A stretch of 64,000 bases of DNA from Phaeosaccion multiseriatum (Eukaryota; Ochrophyta, other classes), in the NCBI GenBank assembly GCA_965112735.1, contig OZ218954.1, forward strand, positions 3,286,001-3,350,000, given 5' to 3'. Position 1 is the stretch's first letter, and every line of letters begins with the position of its first letter. Shown in pieces: positions 1 through 12,074 of the stretch. The translations under genes and the position numbers were made by a program. Under the pieces are notes generated by a model that was not told the origin of the DNA, did no database searches, and saw nothing but the letters and a program-made list of their open reading frames with translations.

Positions 1-215
1 TGTGTGTGTGTGTGTGTGTGTGGGTGGGTGGGTGCGTTTGTGCGTGTGTGTCTTGGGGGGGTGGATGTGGGGAGTGCCTCCATTCCCTGCCCCATCCTCT
101 TTCCCTCCTCCCTATCACACACATACGCTCACGCACATACACACACATGCACACACACGCACGTACACACACACACATCCACACACACATACATACACAC
201 ACACGCACACATGCA
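1..215. repeat. (TG)n and (CA)n microsatellites
   Basis: Positions 1-22 are (TG)n and about 115-215 are CA-rich with CACACA and ACATAC units. They lie downstream of the last visible exon of the minus-strand hydrolase, so they are probably intronic to that gene. Read on the gene's own strand, the part next to the exon 5 donor is GT-rich, as in most other introns of this window. Confidence 0.85.
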
Positions 216-259
216 CACACCAAGCAAGGGGAGCGTACCACCAACCACTGAAGACGTAC

Positions 260-1300
260 CTCCATCATCATCTTCCCTCCCCAGCAGAAGCCAACACAGC
301 CGAAGCTTTGAACGCTGTAGGCAGCCAACGTTTACACGGGAAGAGGAGAGAGAGAACCACTTTCAAGGTTAGTTGTTTGTCCTTGATTTTGCTTGGCTGA
401 CCCTGTTTGATCCTCGGTCCTTCCTTTCCCTGTGGCGGAAATGGTTGCCCCTCCTTCTCTCCGCTCCGTCTCTCCCCCCCCCCCTTCTCCCCCCCTCCTC
501 ATCCTCACCCTTCGCTTCTCATGGCAGCTTGCACAGCCTCGACGACGGGCTTAATCTTTTCTTCAAAGCCGAAGCTGCCCACCCAGGCCTTGAACTCCTC
601 GGGCTTAGGGGGGGGGAAGTTGGACAGAGCCCACTGAGTAGGGCGAGAGAGAGAAGGGTGGGAGAGGGAGGGAGAGAGAGAGGATAATAGAAGAGAGGGT
701 GAGGGAGGGGGGGCGAAGGGGGGGTGCGAGAGAGAGACGAGGAGAGTACACAAATCAAGGGTTACGACAGGACAGAGAGAGTCGAGCGGGTTACCCCTCT
801 CCACCCTACTTCCTTAACCCTCGTTCCAAGTGAGCGCACTCACCGGGTTGCCATTGAAGAAATCGGGGATGGCCACGTAGAAGCCGGCCTTGGAGAGGGT
901 GTCGGCAACCTGAATGTCGGCGACGGAAGGAGAAGGGTTTTTCGTCAGTTAATGCGGAGCGAAACGAGCAAACAGCCCGCGTTCGAGTGGTTGGACCGCA
1001 ATTAAATCTTTCATCCGCTTACTTGCCTGCTTCGATTGGGAAGAAGGCCCAAAGATATCGTACACCTGGGGAGGAGGAGGGAGGAGGGAACACGACGTAA
1101 GTGGGGGAAGAAAAGAAGAAGAAAGAAGGGAGAATTGAGACTTCCCGCCCAGTAGCTCAGCGACTTACATGGATGATCCCCTTTGCTCCCGGAGTGCCCG
1201 CGAAATACACACTGACTCCTCCCATCTCCTTCGTCACGCCCTTGGGCTCGTAGGATACGTCCAATACCCCTGGCAGGTCCGAGGGGCAACAGGTGGCCAT
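260..1300 (-). CDS. Dienelactone hydrolase family protein (5' part, five exons)
   Basis: Predicted alpha/beta hydrolase of the dienelactone hydrolase (carboxymethylenebutenolidase) family, probably cytosolic; the substrate is unknown. Exons on the minus strand are 1300-1169, 1065-1027, 909-844, 633-509 and 314-260, all phase-consistent, giving 139 residues from MATCCPSDLPG. The N-terminal half carries the family signatures VYDIFGP, FYVAIPDFFNGNP and FPPPKPEEFKAW. The last exon holds the nucleophile elbow GCVGFCWGG with the catalytic Cys. The Asp and His of the triad would lie in 3' exons beyond the left edge. The intron after 1027 starts with GC rather than GT, which phase requires. The start is the first ATG of an exon that opens with the usual family N-terminus. 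The family is clear; the exact reaction is not. Confidence 0.88.
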
Positions 1301-2113
1301 CTTTGCCGAGTGCTTGCTGCTGAGGTGGGAAACAGCAGTATAGATCAGCAGCAGTACCAGCAGCTTCTGAGGAGGGGGAGGAGGAGGAGGAGGAGGGAGA
1401 AGCACGTGGAGAAACCAAATGTGAATTAGAGAACCACCTTCTCTCCCTTTTTTTGTCGAGCGGCTCTCGGGCTAGAACAGAACACAATAATTAACACTTT
1501 CATTTAAAACAACCAAGGGAGTGCAAAACCAGTAGAAGGTTCTCTTGAGAGGTGTGAGCCTGGTGCTACGTCCTTACTTTGGGGTTGAAGAGACAGGAGG
1601 ATTTGAGAAAGAAAGGGATATCTTGCCCCGTAGGAATTGCGTATTAGCCTTTCCTTTTCCTTTTCAACAATAGCTGCTAGTATCTGAAGCCGAGCGCAGG
1701 TCAAGGAAGAATCCCTCCCTCCTGGTCGTATCCCTGGTGAGTTTGCATCTCGCAGGGTATGCCTCCCGCCGTTACCCCACGAATGTGTGAACCCGTCTGC
1801 AACGCAACGCCCGGCTTTCTTTCGGGGTACTCTACCGGCTGGGCTTACTCTCCTCCCCACCCCCACCCCTTTATACTCCTTTTGCATCCCTCTTTCAGAA
1901 TGGCTTGAGCTGAATCTAAACTAAGAATCCTGTGTTTCTTCCTCGTCTCCGTCTCCATCTATTTTTCCCATCTACCCCAATCCAGAGATTCCCACTCCCC
2001 TTGGGTATCCTCGGATCACATCCTTCTCGGCCAAAGGAGGGAGAGAGACTGGGTGCGACGTAAGAAGGAAGGATCGGCGTCCTGCGAACACCCACCGTCA
2101 ACCGCGGCCCAGC
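1301..2113. promoter_or_regulatory. Shared upstream region of divergent DLH and MLO-like genes
   Basis: About 0.8 kb lies between the start codons of the minus-strand hydrolase and the plus-strand MLO-like gene, so it must hold both promoters and 5' UTRs. It contains a short GGA tract near 1375-1400 and otherwise mixed sequence. I see no clear TATA box and no convincing additional gene. Confidence 0.5.
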
Positions 2114-4273
2114 ATGAAAGCTGTTGCATTGCTCCTGCCACTGCTTCTGCTCCTCGCAGAGCCTATATCACCATCCTTCGCACAACCAACTGCAGTATCT
2201 GGCGATACAGCAGCAGTACCTGAAGTAGCTGGATGGGAACGAGCAAGTGAAGACGGAGGTGGCGCTGGAGGGGAGGACTTACATGGACTGCCTTCCTTCG
2301 CAGCAGCAGCAGCAGCAGCCTCTTCCAACCTCATGCTGATACACAAGGAGCAGCAGCAGGAGCAGCAAGGGGGGGGAGACGACGAAGCACCAACCGCAGC
2401 AGCAGAAGGAGAAGAACAAGGACAAGAGGAGGGGGGGGAGGAGGACGATGGAGCGCCGGCCGTGAGGATGACACTACTGTGCATTGTGACGGTGATTGTG
2501 TTGTGCACAATGGCCTTTGAGAGGATGAAGGAAGAGGTCATAGAGAGGTAAGTCTTTCCTTGCGGTAAACGTCGGTCGGTCCTGCTTGTTTCACTCTCTC
2601 TCTATCTCCCTCCCTCTCCCACCCTCTCTCTCTCTCTGTCACACACACACACGCACACGGGTCCTGTCTTTGCAGTGGAAGCAGCATCATTGTTTTGTCA
2701 AGTCTCCTTCCCTCGTCTGATTATCATCCTCTCCCTGAATGTGCCGCGTGGCCTACAGGACCCCTGAGAAGCAGGAGAAGGTCATTGAGAGCCTGTTCTC
2801 TGAGATGACCGTACTTGGTGAGTAAGCTAGATCAGTGAGTGATATTGAGTGCAGGGGTGAGTGAGGTGATGGGCATCCCTCCCTCCTCCTTCGTCCCTCC
2901 CTACTTCCCTCCCTACCTCCCTGCCTGCCTCTCTCCCTCCATCCCTCCCTGCCTTCCTCCTTCTGTCACTCCTTTCCCTACCCCCCTCCCCTCCCGTCCC
3001 TCCCTCCCTCCCTGGTTCCTCTCCTCATGCCCTCTGTGCCCTTCTCTCGTGTGTATATGTAACTGGAAAGGCTTCTTGGGGCTGGTGGTGTTTACCGTGA
3101 GCAAGTAAGTACATTTCTTGTAACTGTCTCGGTGTGTACCTCTTGAATGCACCATCATCACTACTCATTGATATAATCATTGACTACTATAGTCACTTTA
3201 TTGTGTCAATCATACAAGGGCTTGTTATGCACCACAACTCATTCCCTCTCCCCTCCCCCTCCCCCCATCCACTGCCATCCCTCCCTTCCATCTACTGCCC
3301 TCCCCTAGACTGGGAGTGCTGGACGTGATTTCAGCGGACGTGTTCGGGGAAAGCGAGTCGGGGGAGATAGCAGAGTTTATAGAGGTGAGTTTGAGTTTGA
3401 GTCTAATGCATCCTACAAACCACACCACGCAGCTGAGTCACCGCCCACCTCCCTCAATCCACTGCTCTCCTCTCTGCATCAACGGCCATCTACTGCCATC
3501 CCCCCCCTCCTTCCTATCCCACTGCCATCCCCTGCCATCAGATCACGCACTACGTCATCTTCCTGGTTATGGTCCTTTTCATCTGCCAGGTGAGTTGGTG
3601 ATACGGGAGCGGGAGGAGGAGGAGGAGGGGGGGGGGGAGGAAGGAGAATGACGAGGGGTATTGTAAAGGTAAAGCACGAATCTATTTATGGTCTGTCGCT
3701 TTACGCTTTATTCTCTCTTTTCTCTTTATGTTGTGTTGTGTCTTTGTCTTCCTCTCTCCTACCCTAAGGTGCTGCTACTCACCGTCAATGGGAGTGAGTC
3801 GGAGCGGGCGTGGATGGCGTGTAACACGGTGAGTGCGTGCGTGTGTGCGTGTGTGCGTGCGTGAGTGCCAGCGTGCGTGCGTGCGTGCGTGTGTGCGTGC
3901 GTGTGCGGGTGCGTGAGTGCGTGCGGGCGAGCGCTCGCAGGCGTAGTCAGGAAGGGATGGGTGGGTTGGATTGGAAGTGCTTTTCGGTTGCTTGCTCCCC
4001 CCCCCCCTGGTCTCTGTCTCTCTCTCTCTCTACTCTCTTCCAGGAACTTGCACTCCCCCCCCCTGATTTCCCCCCGAATCCCCTCCCCGCTTTCCCCGAT
4101 TTCTCTCCCCTCCACCCCGATTCCCCTCCCCAGGCTGTGCAGAATCCCCGAGACATGCAGGCTCTCGCAGACCGCCTCCGGAAGCCCCCCCCGGGGATAT
4201 TCGATATCGCGGGGCGACGAGCGTGAGTGAGCACAGCAGGGAGAGGCCCTTCTTTTTGATGATGATGCGCTGC

Positions 4274-4331
<58 letters not shown>

Positions 4332-4335
4332 GCTT

Positions 4336-4380
<45 letters not shown>

Positions 4381-4704
4381 TCCCTCTACTCCTCCTCATC
4401 CTCTACTCCCCGCTGACCACTCTCTCTGTCGCGCGCCTGTTCTCCTTTGATCTCTGGCCGTTCTTTTCTCTGCTCCTTCTCTCTCTGTCCCCCCCCCACC
4501 CCCTCTCTCTGTCTGTCTGTCCCTCTCTCCCTCCCTCTCCCTCTCTCTGTATTGCTTTGCCTTTCCCGTCTGTCCAGACACCACAAAGACATTCACCTCC
4601 TAATGTTCAAGAGCCTGAGAGCCGAGTTCATCAAGGGAAGGTGCGTGATATCTCTCTCCGTGTCTCCCTTTCTCTCTGTCTCTCTCTCTTTCTCTGCATG
4701 TTTA

Positions 4705-4735
<31 letters not shown>

Positions 4736-4738
4736 TTC

Positions 4739-4772
<34 letters not shown>

Positions 4773-7700
4773 CCGTCTCTGATTTTCTTTTCTCTCCCTG
4801 TCTCTCTTTCTCCCCTTCTCTCTACCCCTCTTGGCTCGCTGCCCTCTCCTCTCTTCCCTCCCTCCCTCTCTTGCCTTCCCCTCTCCCTCCCTCCCTCCCT
4901 CCCTCTGTCCCCTCTCCTGCCTCCCTACTGCCCTACACTACCCCACACAGGAATCTCCTCCCGCCCTTTGGTGAGTTCGACGAGAAGGATCAGCTGCCGG
5001 GCAACTTTCGCTACGATCTCTACCTTGCCTACTGCCTTGGAGACAGGTGAGTCAATCTGCCAGTGATTGGTGATAGTCTTTCAGTGAGTGAGTTGGTCAC
5101 TCAGTGAGTTCGGAAGGAAGGAAGGAAGGAAGGAAGGAAGGAAGCACCAGTCAGTCGGTCAGTCAGGCAGGCAGACAGGCAGGCAGGCAGTCAATGCGTC
5201 GGTCGGTCCGTCATCTCCTCTCATCTTCTCTCTCTCTCTTTCCCCTCCTTCCCTGCCTCCCTCCCTCCCCTCCCTGCCTCCCTCCCCTCCTTCCCTTCCT
5301 CCCCTCCCTCCCTCCTTCCCTCCCTCCCTCCCCTCCTCCCTCCCTCCCCCCCTCTCTTCGTCCCTCCCTCTCTCCCTCCGTCCGTCCCTCGACACAGCAT
5401 GGCTAAGGTGGTGGAGGTTCCTATCAACACTCTGGCCGTGGTGTGGCTCATTGCAGTCACGTTCTTCGTCACAGTGCTGGCATCAGCGGGGAATACGATG
5501 GTGGGCAGTTGGTGATACAGGGGGGGGAAGGGGGCAAGGTGTGAGACGTGGGGGGGTGAGGAGGTGAGGGGTTGCTACTCATGAATTCCCACGACGCCCC
5601 CCACTGATCACACCCTCCCTTCCCCTCCTGCACCTGCACCCCACTGCGGAACTTTTTTGCTGTGGGTGTGGGTGTTGTTCTCCCTCACTGACTTACTGAT
5701 TACGTATGCGTACATCAACCTCAAACTCATACGATTGAGAATAGCTGCTGTGCCTGATTTGGGGAGGGCTCGGCTACCCACTTGCCATCTTCTTTGAGAT
5801 TTTCCACAACAAGGTGAGTGAGGAGTGAGGGAGCAGAGAGAAAAAAGAAAGGTCAATCAACTGAAACTGAAGCTGAAACGCCCGTCTCCCCCCCTCCTCT
5901 CCCTTCCCAGGTGTGCAGGATCAAATTCGAGCACCTCGCTGGCGATTTCATGCAGGACTTCACCACCGTGAGTTGCAGTTTCAGTTCGAGGGGGCCGAGC
6001 TTGAGTTTGAGTTTGAGTTTTGAGGTTTGCTTCAGTAGAAGTTTCAGTGTGTTGTAAACCAACCTCAAGTATCGCCCTCCTTCCCCTCCCTCCCCTTCCT
6101 TCTCCTCAGTACTCATCGGTGCTGGGTACCCTGCAGCTTGATGCGAACGGTGTTCTAAGTCCTATTATGCGAAGCCCTGCCCAGAGCCCGAGGCGAAGCA
6201 TCAATGCAGGAAGGGAGCACCTGATCGGCATCAGCCCCAGCAACAGCCCGATGAACAGCCCCAGCAACAGCCCCAACAACAGTAACAGCAACAGCAACAG
6301 CAACAGCAAGAGTAGGAAGAGGGGGGGCGTGGAGACTGAGCATGGGTATGGAAGTATTATACAGCAGGGCGGCGTGATGTTGACCAACGCTGGTGGTGGA
6401 AGCATCAACAACGGGCAGAAGGACATGGGGAGGGGGAGGGAGGAGCAGGAGGAGGAGGTACTCCTCAAGCGACATCGACGGTGAGTGTTTGCTTGCTCCA
6501 GGTCCTCGGCCGGCCATCTACTGCCATCTGTCTAGGTTGACCGTGTGGTGGTGCGACGTGAGCAGGCTCGTGGTGTGCCCATCACTCATGCCATTTGTGA
6601 TGCTCTACACACTCTACGCAGACAGAAGCAACGCACACACAGACCGAGGCGAAGTGAACGTGACTGACAGCAGAGTGTGACTTGCTTTCATCCTCACGCT
6701 GACTGCTACTACTGTATCACCAACTGCTACTTCTGCTCCATGTACCACCAAAACCGCTTTGCTTTGCCGCAGAGGCATGCCTGGGTGGACCCGCTTCTCC
6801 CAGCCGGACAAGAAGACCAACAAGCTTGAGAGGTGGATGTACGGGTCGTCGCCATCCCGTCAACATCAGCTCTTTTGGTTCCACGAGCGGGGGCCTGAGT
6901 TCCACCTTTTCCTCCTCCGCCTCATGCTCCTACTTATGGTGAGCAAGCCTTGCTTGTTTGTGACGTGGTCCGTGTCATGGGTTGGGTTAGGGGAAGAGGA
7001 AGGGGGAGGGAAAGGGAGAGGGTCAGCCTTTAACCTCTTTCCCCCCCCGAGTCTCATGCTGCTGCTTCTCTGGTGAGCTTTGCTTGCTTTCTTGCTTGCT
7101 TTCTTGCTTGCTCGCGACGGGATCAGAGGGAAGGGGGGAAGATGAAGAGGAATGGAAAGGGGGAAGAGGAAGAGACAAGTACAAAAAGAGAGTCAGAGGC
7201 AGGCCGGTCAGTGCCCCCCCATCCCCCCTCCAGACACACTGATCCCTTCCCCCCCCCCCCCTCCTCCTCCCCCTCTCCCTCCCCCCCTCCCCCCCGTCTA
7301 CCCCCCCCAAGGCCATCGACCTGTCCATCCTGCTGCTGCACTTCGCGAGGTTCATGTGGCTCGAAGAGGGTAAGATGTGCCTCTACGCTGTGCTTGCCTA
7401 TATGCTTGTCTTTAATCCTCTGTGTGTGCTTGCCTATATGCTTGTCTTTAATCCTCTACGCCGTGCTTGCCTATATACTTGTCTTTAATCCTCTACGCTG
7501 TGCTTGCCTATATGCTTGTCTTTAATCCTCTACGCCGTGCTTGCCTATATGCTTGTCTTTAATCCTCTACGCCGTGCTTGCCTATATGCTTGTCTTTAAT
7601 CCTCTACGCTGTGCTTGCCTATATGCTTGTCTTTAATCCTCTACGCCGTGCTTGCCTATATGCTTGTCTTTAATCCTCTACGCTGTGCTTGCCTATATGC

Positions 7701-9679
7701 TTGTCTTTAATCCTCTACGCCGTGCTTGCCTATATGCTTGTCTTTAATCCTCTACGCCGTGCTTGCCTATATGCTTGTCTTTAATCCTATACGCTGTGCT
7801 TGTCTTTAATCCTCTGTGTGTGCTTGCCTATATGCTTGTCTTTAATCCTATACGCCGTGCTTGCCTATATGCCTATACGCTGTGCTTGTCTGTATCTCTC
7901 TATGCTTGCCTGCCTATATGCCTCCCTCCTTCTCTTGTCTACCTTTCTGTCTCAAAGAGAAGCAGAGGCAGAGAGTCAAAACTTGCCTCCCTTCCTCCCT
8001 CCCTCCCTCCCTCCCTCCCTCCCCCCTCCCCTCCTTAACCTTCCTCTTCTCAAATGTCCATCTACTACCTAACTAACGCACAAACGAACAAACAAACTGT
8101 CTAACAAGCTAACGCGCAAACAAACGAACAAAACAACCAACTAACTGTCTAACTATCTACCTTAAGTTACTCACGAACAAACAAACAAACAAACCAACAA
8201 ACAAACGAAACAACAAACAAACAAACAAACCAACAGGCCCCCTGGCCACTCTCGCCTACCTGATTGTGGCGGTACTCCCCTTCGCCTGGATCTACGCCCA
8301 CATCAACAACCTTGTAAGGAGGGTGGTTCATGTCAACAACATTGGAGGCATGCGTAAGCCTATGGTTGTGGCCAAGGTCAGTGTCGCAGTGGATCAGTTG
8401 TGTCCTTCAGTGTGTCATGTCAGTGTGCGTAGGATAAATGAAAGATGAGAAGATGAGATAAGATAAGATAAGATAAGATAACGGTGCTTGACTTGTTTTC
8501 TCCATGCTGCTTGGCTTGGCTCGCTCGCGCTGTTGATTCTTGAGTTCATTTTTTTTTTTTTTTTGCCTTTCGTTTGCTTTCCTTTCTTTGACTTGGTCGC
8601 TCTCTTGCACTTGCTGCCTCCGCTTGCTCTCTTCACACCTGCTTGGTTTGGTGTTGTTGCTTTGCTTGCTCTGTTTGCTTCGTTGTTTCTTGTGCCCTCT
8701 GTAACAAAACGTGTGTATGCTCTCCTTGCTCTCCTTGCAGGTGAAGAAGGACATGAAGACCATCAACGCCATGAAGGCTCTCTTTCTCTTGCATGAGGTG
8801 AGTCAGTGCGTGTGTGCGTGTGTGTGTGCGTGTCCGGGCAGATGGGCAGGCAGATGGGCAGGCACGCACATGGGCAGGTATGCATTTGGCCAGTCGATCG
8901 TTCCCAATTTCCTCCTCATCACCCCCCTCCTCCCTCCCTTGAACCTGAAAACTACAGCTCCGTCACAAGCTCCAGTGCGATCATGCCGTCGGCCGCGCCT
9001 CCTTGGAAGAGGGTGGAGATACCGTTTCACGACACCCCGCCTTCGTCCCTAGACAGGGCACCATCTCGGAGGAAGGGGCCGAAGGGCAAGCAGACCATCT
9101 CGCGCCCCCCTCGGCCGTCCAGCAGCAGCAGCAGCAGCCGCAGCGTGGTGGTGAAAGTGAGGAGAGTGAGGAGAACCCTGACAGAGCCCATATGATGGCT
9201 CAGATGAAGAAGAGGAGATCCTCGTGCCTCTTGCATGGTTCGAATCTCATGAAGACGTGAGTACGAGCGGAAGGAGTGAGAGAGTGTGTGTGTGAGTGTG
9301 TGAGTAGAGGGGAAGGAGTGAGAGAGAGTGTGTGTAGAGGGGAAGGAGTGAGAGAGTGTGTGTGTGAGTGTGTGAGTAGAGGGGAAGGAGTGGGAGAGAG
9401 AGTGTATGTGTGTAGAGGGGAAGGAGTGGGAGAGTGTGTGTGAGTGTGTGTGTTGAGGGGAGGGAGTGTCAGTGTGTGTGTAGAGGGGAAGGAGTGAGAG
9501 TGTGTGTGTGTGAGTGTGTGAGTAGAGGGGGAGCTCTTTTTATTTTTATTTCTCCCTCTCTCCCTCTCTCCCTCTCTCCCTCTCTCTCTCCCCTCCTCCC
9601 CCCCCCCCTCACCCCCTCTCTCCCCTCACACCACCAACAACAACAACTACTACTACTACTATTTCTAACGCCTACAACA

Positions 9680-9719
<40 letters not shown>

Positions 9720-9747
9720 TTACTACTAATACTACTACTAATACTAT

Positions 9748-9779
<32 letters not shown>

Positions 9780-11329
9780 CTACAACAACTACTACTACTC
9801 CTCCTACAGGCAGCTCAAAGAAGAGCGCCTTGCCTTTTGGGGCATGGACCCCGACGGAGGCACCAACCAGTTCTCCATGCCGCAGATGATGGGCAAGTTG
9901 GCCGTCATGGGCATCGACCCCCAACAAGTCATTGAAGTGGGAAAGCTCTTTAACAATTTCGACGTGGACAACAGCGGCAGCATCGATGAGGCAGAGCTCC
10001 GGACCCTGATGGGAGCCATGGGAAAACCCCTCGATGAGCTGGAGGTAAGTTTTCTCAGTTTCAGTTCCAGTCTCAGTCTCAGTCTCACTCTCGCCCTTTT
10101 TCTCTTTCTCTCTCACCCTTACTCTTACTCTCTTCTTTCAGTTTCAGTTTCCGAACTCACTGTCATCCGCTGCCATCCGCTCTTCTTTATCCCTCCCTTG
10201 TGTTGTGATAATAAGGTACACGCCCTCATGACGAAAGTGGACATTGACGGAGACGGAACGTGAGTGGTTGTTAATGAACGATCATGGGGTTTCGTCCATC
10301 CACCCTTCTTCCTTCTTCCTCCTCCCTCCCTCCCTCCCTCCCTCCCTCCCCTCTCTCCCTCTCCGCCTGCTGCTTGGCCCACATCTTCTCCTCCTTTCGG
10401 TTTCTAAACCTCCTCTTAATCCGTCTCCCCCTCTCTCCCTCGTCCTGCCGCTCTATCACCAACCCCCCCCCCCCTTTCCCTTCCCTCTATATTACCAACT
10501 GCTCAACACTCAACAGTGTGTCGTGGTGCGAGTTTATGCTGTGGCAGATGGAGGCCCTTGCCAACAGTGACAATTGCAGAAGCAGGGGCAGGGATCAGAG
10601 CGAACAAGAGCCGTCCGACGAGGACGTCGTTAACGCTCTCTTCCTTTATTTCGATCCGACAGGTGTGTGTGTACGTGTGTGCATGTGTGTGTTGTGGATG
10701 GGTGGGTAGGAATGTGTATGTATGCATGTGTGTATGTGTGTGTGTACGTGTTCCTCCTCTCTTGATGCTCTATTCCCTCTCTTTCCTTCCCTACAATGTA
10801 ACGCTTCCTCCCTCTCCCTCCCTCCCTACCTCCCTCCCCCCCTTTCCCCATCCCTCCCCCTCTCCCTCTCCACCCATTCTCTCTTTCTCTCCCTCCCTCT
10901 CTTGCAGGTACTGGAGAAGTGAGCACAGAAGAGTTCATGAACGGAATGAAAAGCCTCGATGTCGGACTCGGAGAAGTCGAGATCGGTGAATTGGTGAGTA
11001 AAGTAGAGGGGTAAAAACTGATGGATGGGTGAGAGAGTAGAGCAGACGTATTGAGACATGTGCTGGTTCTATACAGTAGGCTTTCTGTACAGACGTATCT
11101 TCACCTTCTCCCTCTCTCCTTCCCTCCCTTGCTCACGGACTCACGCACGCGCGCACGTACATCCTCCTTTCCTCTCCCCCCCCCCCCTCGGTACTACTCG
11201 CGTTAGATCTACGAGCTGGACACAGATCACGACGGCTCAGTGTCCTCAGAAGAGTTCAGCAGGCTGTTCGAGCGGCACAAGATTCACATGGGCAAGGATG
11301 AGCCCATTCGCAGAAGGAAGGACAGATGA
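2114..11329 (+). CDS. MLO-like seven-helix membrane protein fused to four EF-hands
   Basis: MLO-family integral membrane protein with a C-terminal calcium sensor, 970 residues from 23 exons: 2114-2547, 2759-2817, 3071-3104, 3309-3384, 3542-3589, 3769-3828, 4134-4222, 4578-4640, 4951-5046, 5398-5500, 5745-5813, 5911-5967, 6110-6480, 6773-6938, 7312-7369, 8237-8376, 8741-8797, 8958-9256, 9810-10044, 10216-10259, 10517-10662, 10908-10993, 11207-11329. All phases agree. It opens with a signal-peptide-like [20 protein letters not shown] features are the first helix followed by ERMKEEVIER and a GFLGLVVFTV helix, the HHKDIHLLMFKSLRAEFIKG and FRYDLYLAYCLGD loop, and LFWFHERGPEFHLFLLRLM. Canonical EF loops are DVDNSGSIDEAE (about residue 811), DIDGDGTVSWCE (847), DPTGTGEVSTEE (901) and DTDHDGSVSSEE (935). 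Plant MLOs bind separate calmodulin; here the sensor is covalent. Exon 11 is the least certain junction. Confidence 0.9.
4275..4380 (+). repeat. (GTT)n trinucleotide repeat
   Basis: About 100 bp of nearly pure TTG/GTT in the intron between MLO-like exons 7 and 8. A CTGT/CTCT tetranucleotide tract follows in the next intron (about 4690-4770). Confidence 0.95.
5110..5395 (+). repeat. GGAA, CAGGCAG and CTCC tracts in one intron
   Basis: The intron between exons 9 and 10 of the MLO-like gene goes from (GGAA)n (about 5110-5144) through CAGT/CAGGCAG units to a long CTCC/CCCT tract ending at the acceptor at 5397. This is the purine-to-pyrimidine polarity typical of introns here. Confidence 0.9.
7380..7890 (+). 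repeat. 37-bp minisatellite, about 12-13 copies
   Basis: Tandem units beginning TGCTTGCCTATATGCTTGTC and ending in TTTAATCCTCTACG(C/T)(C/T)G. Successive TGCTTGCC starts at 7427, 7464, 7501 and 7538 are 37 bp apart; the first step (7391 to 7427) is 36 bp. Units differ at one or two positions and decay toward 7890. It lies wholly within the intron between MLO-like exons 15 and 16. Confidence 0.95.
8081..8236 (+). repeat. (ACAA)n-like tract before an acceptor
   Basis: Units such as AACAAACA and CTAACTAAC run up to the acceptor at 8236 of MLO-like exon 16. This is one of the few acceptor-side tracts here that is A/C-rich rather than C/T-rich. A short (AGATA)n run is at about 8452-8481 in the next intron. 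Confidence 0.9.
9257..9800 (+). repeat. GAGTGTGTG minisatellite and (CTA)n tract
   Basis: The intron between MLO-like exons 18 and 19 begins with an irregular minisatellite of AGAGGGGAAGGAGTGAGAG plus GTGTGTGTGA units (about 9257-9530). It continues with a CTCC stretch and ends in (ACT)n from about 9645 to the acceptor at 9809. Confidence 0.9.
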
Positions 11330-12074
11330 CACTTACAGGGGGAGAAGGAGGAAGAGGAGGAGGAGGAGGAGGAGGAGGAGGAGCAATAGGAGGAGAAGAC
11401 ATGGGATGGAGGAAGGAGAAGGAGCTTTGGATCATTCGGAGAGAGATAAGTCTGTCTCCCAATGCTGTCCTTCTCTCGCAAAGTTAGGATGGACGGAGGA
11501 GGAGGAGGATGAGGAGGAGGAGGCGGAGGAGGAGGAGGAGGAGGAGGAGGAGGAGAGGGAGGGAGAGGAGGAGGAGGAGGAGGAGGATGAGGAGGAGGAG
11601 GAGGAGGAAGACGAAGAAGAAGAAGAAGAAGAAGAAGCAGACTTAAAAAAGATTAAAAAAAAAGTTGTTTTGTGGAAGAGTATTGATGTTTATTACCCTC
11701 ATTCCAAGTACTGGACCCATGAAGGAGCCTGACACCAACTCCTGAGTGCCTCGTCCCAAGAGGGTTCGAAGGTCGTCCCTTTGTGTTTCCACAGTCGAGC
11801 ATTGGTGATACGCGTCAGCTGTGATTCATTGACTTGCTGTGCGTGATGGGCGGGGGGCGGGGCGGAATGGGATTGATAAACTCGCCGATCTCACGTGTTA
11901 CAGCCGCTGTAGACACGTCCAACGCACACTTCTCGTATCTTTAGAAGGTGGGCTGGGCACGGCAGGCTCTTCGCTCTTGAGCTTAGGGTGCTTATTAGAC
12001 GCGCTGACGCTTTTGGTGAATCGCCAAAATTGCCAACGTGGCCTGGCGGTTGGCCAGAGGGACGAACACAAAGC
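11330..12074 (+). other. 3' flank of MLO-like gene and upstream region of ankyrin gene
   Basis: No gene is supported. From 11340 to 11640 there is a GGAGGA/GAAGAA purine tract that stays open as a poly-Glu frame, but it follows the in-frame TGA at 11327-11329 and has no family features. A TTGGTGATACG fragment of the dispersed motif is near 11801. The last part must contain the promoter and 5' UTR of the next gene. Confidence 0.6.

Noticed and set aside
7380-7890. Regular repeat array that superficially resembles a CRISPR array
   Set aside because: Units are directly contiguous with no unique spacers, and the region is a eukaryotic intron.
11330-11732. Poly-Glu continuation after the MLO-like stop codon
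   Set aside because: It follows an in-frame TGA after a complete fourth EF-hand; the GAG tract is more simply 3' UTR.
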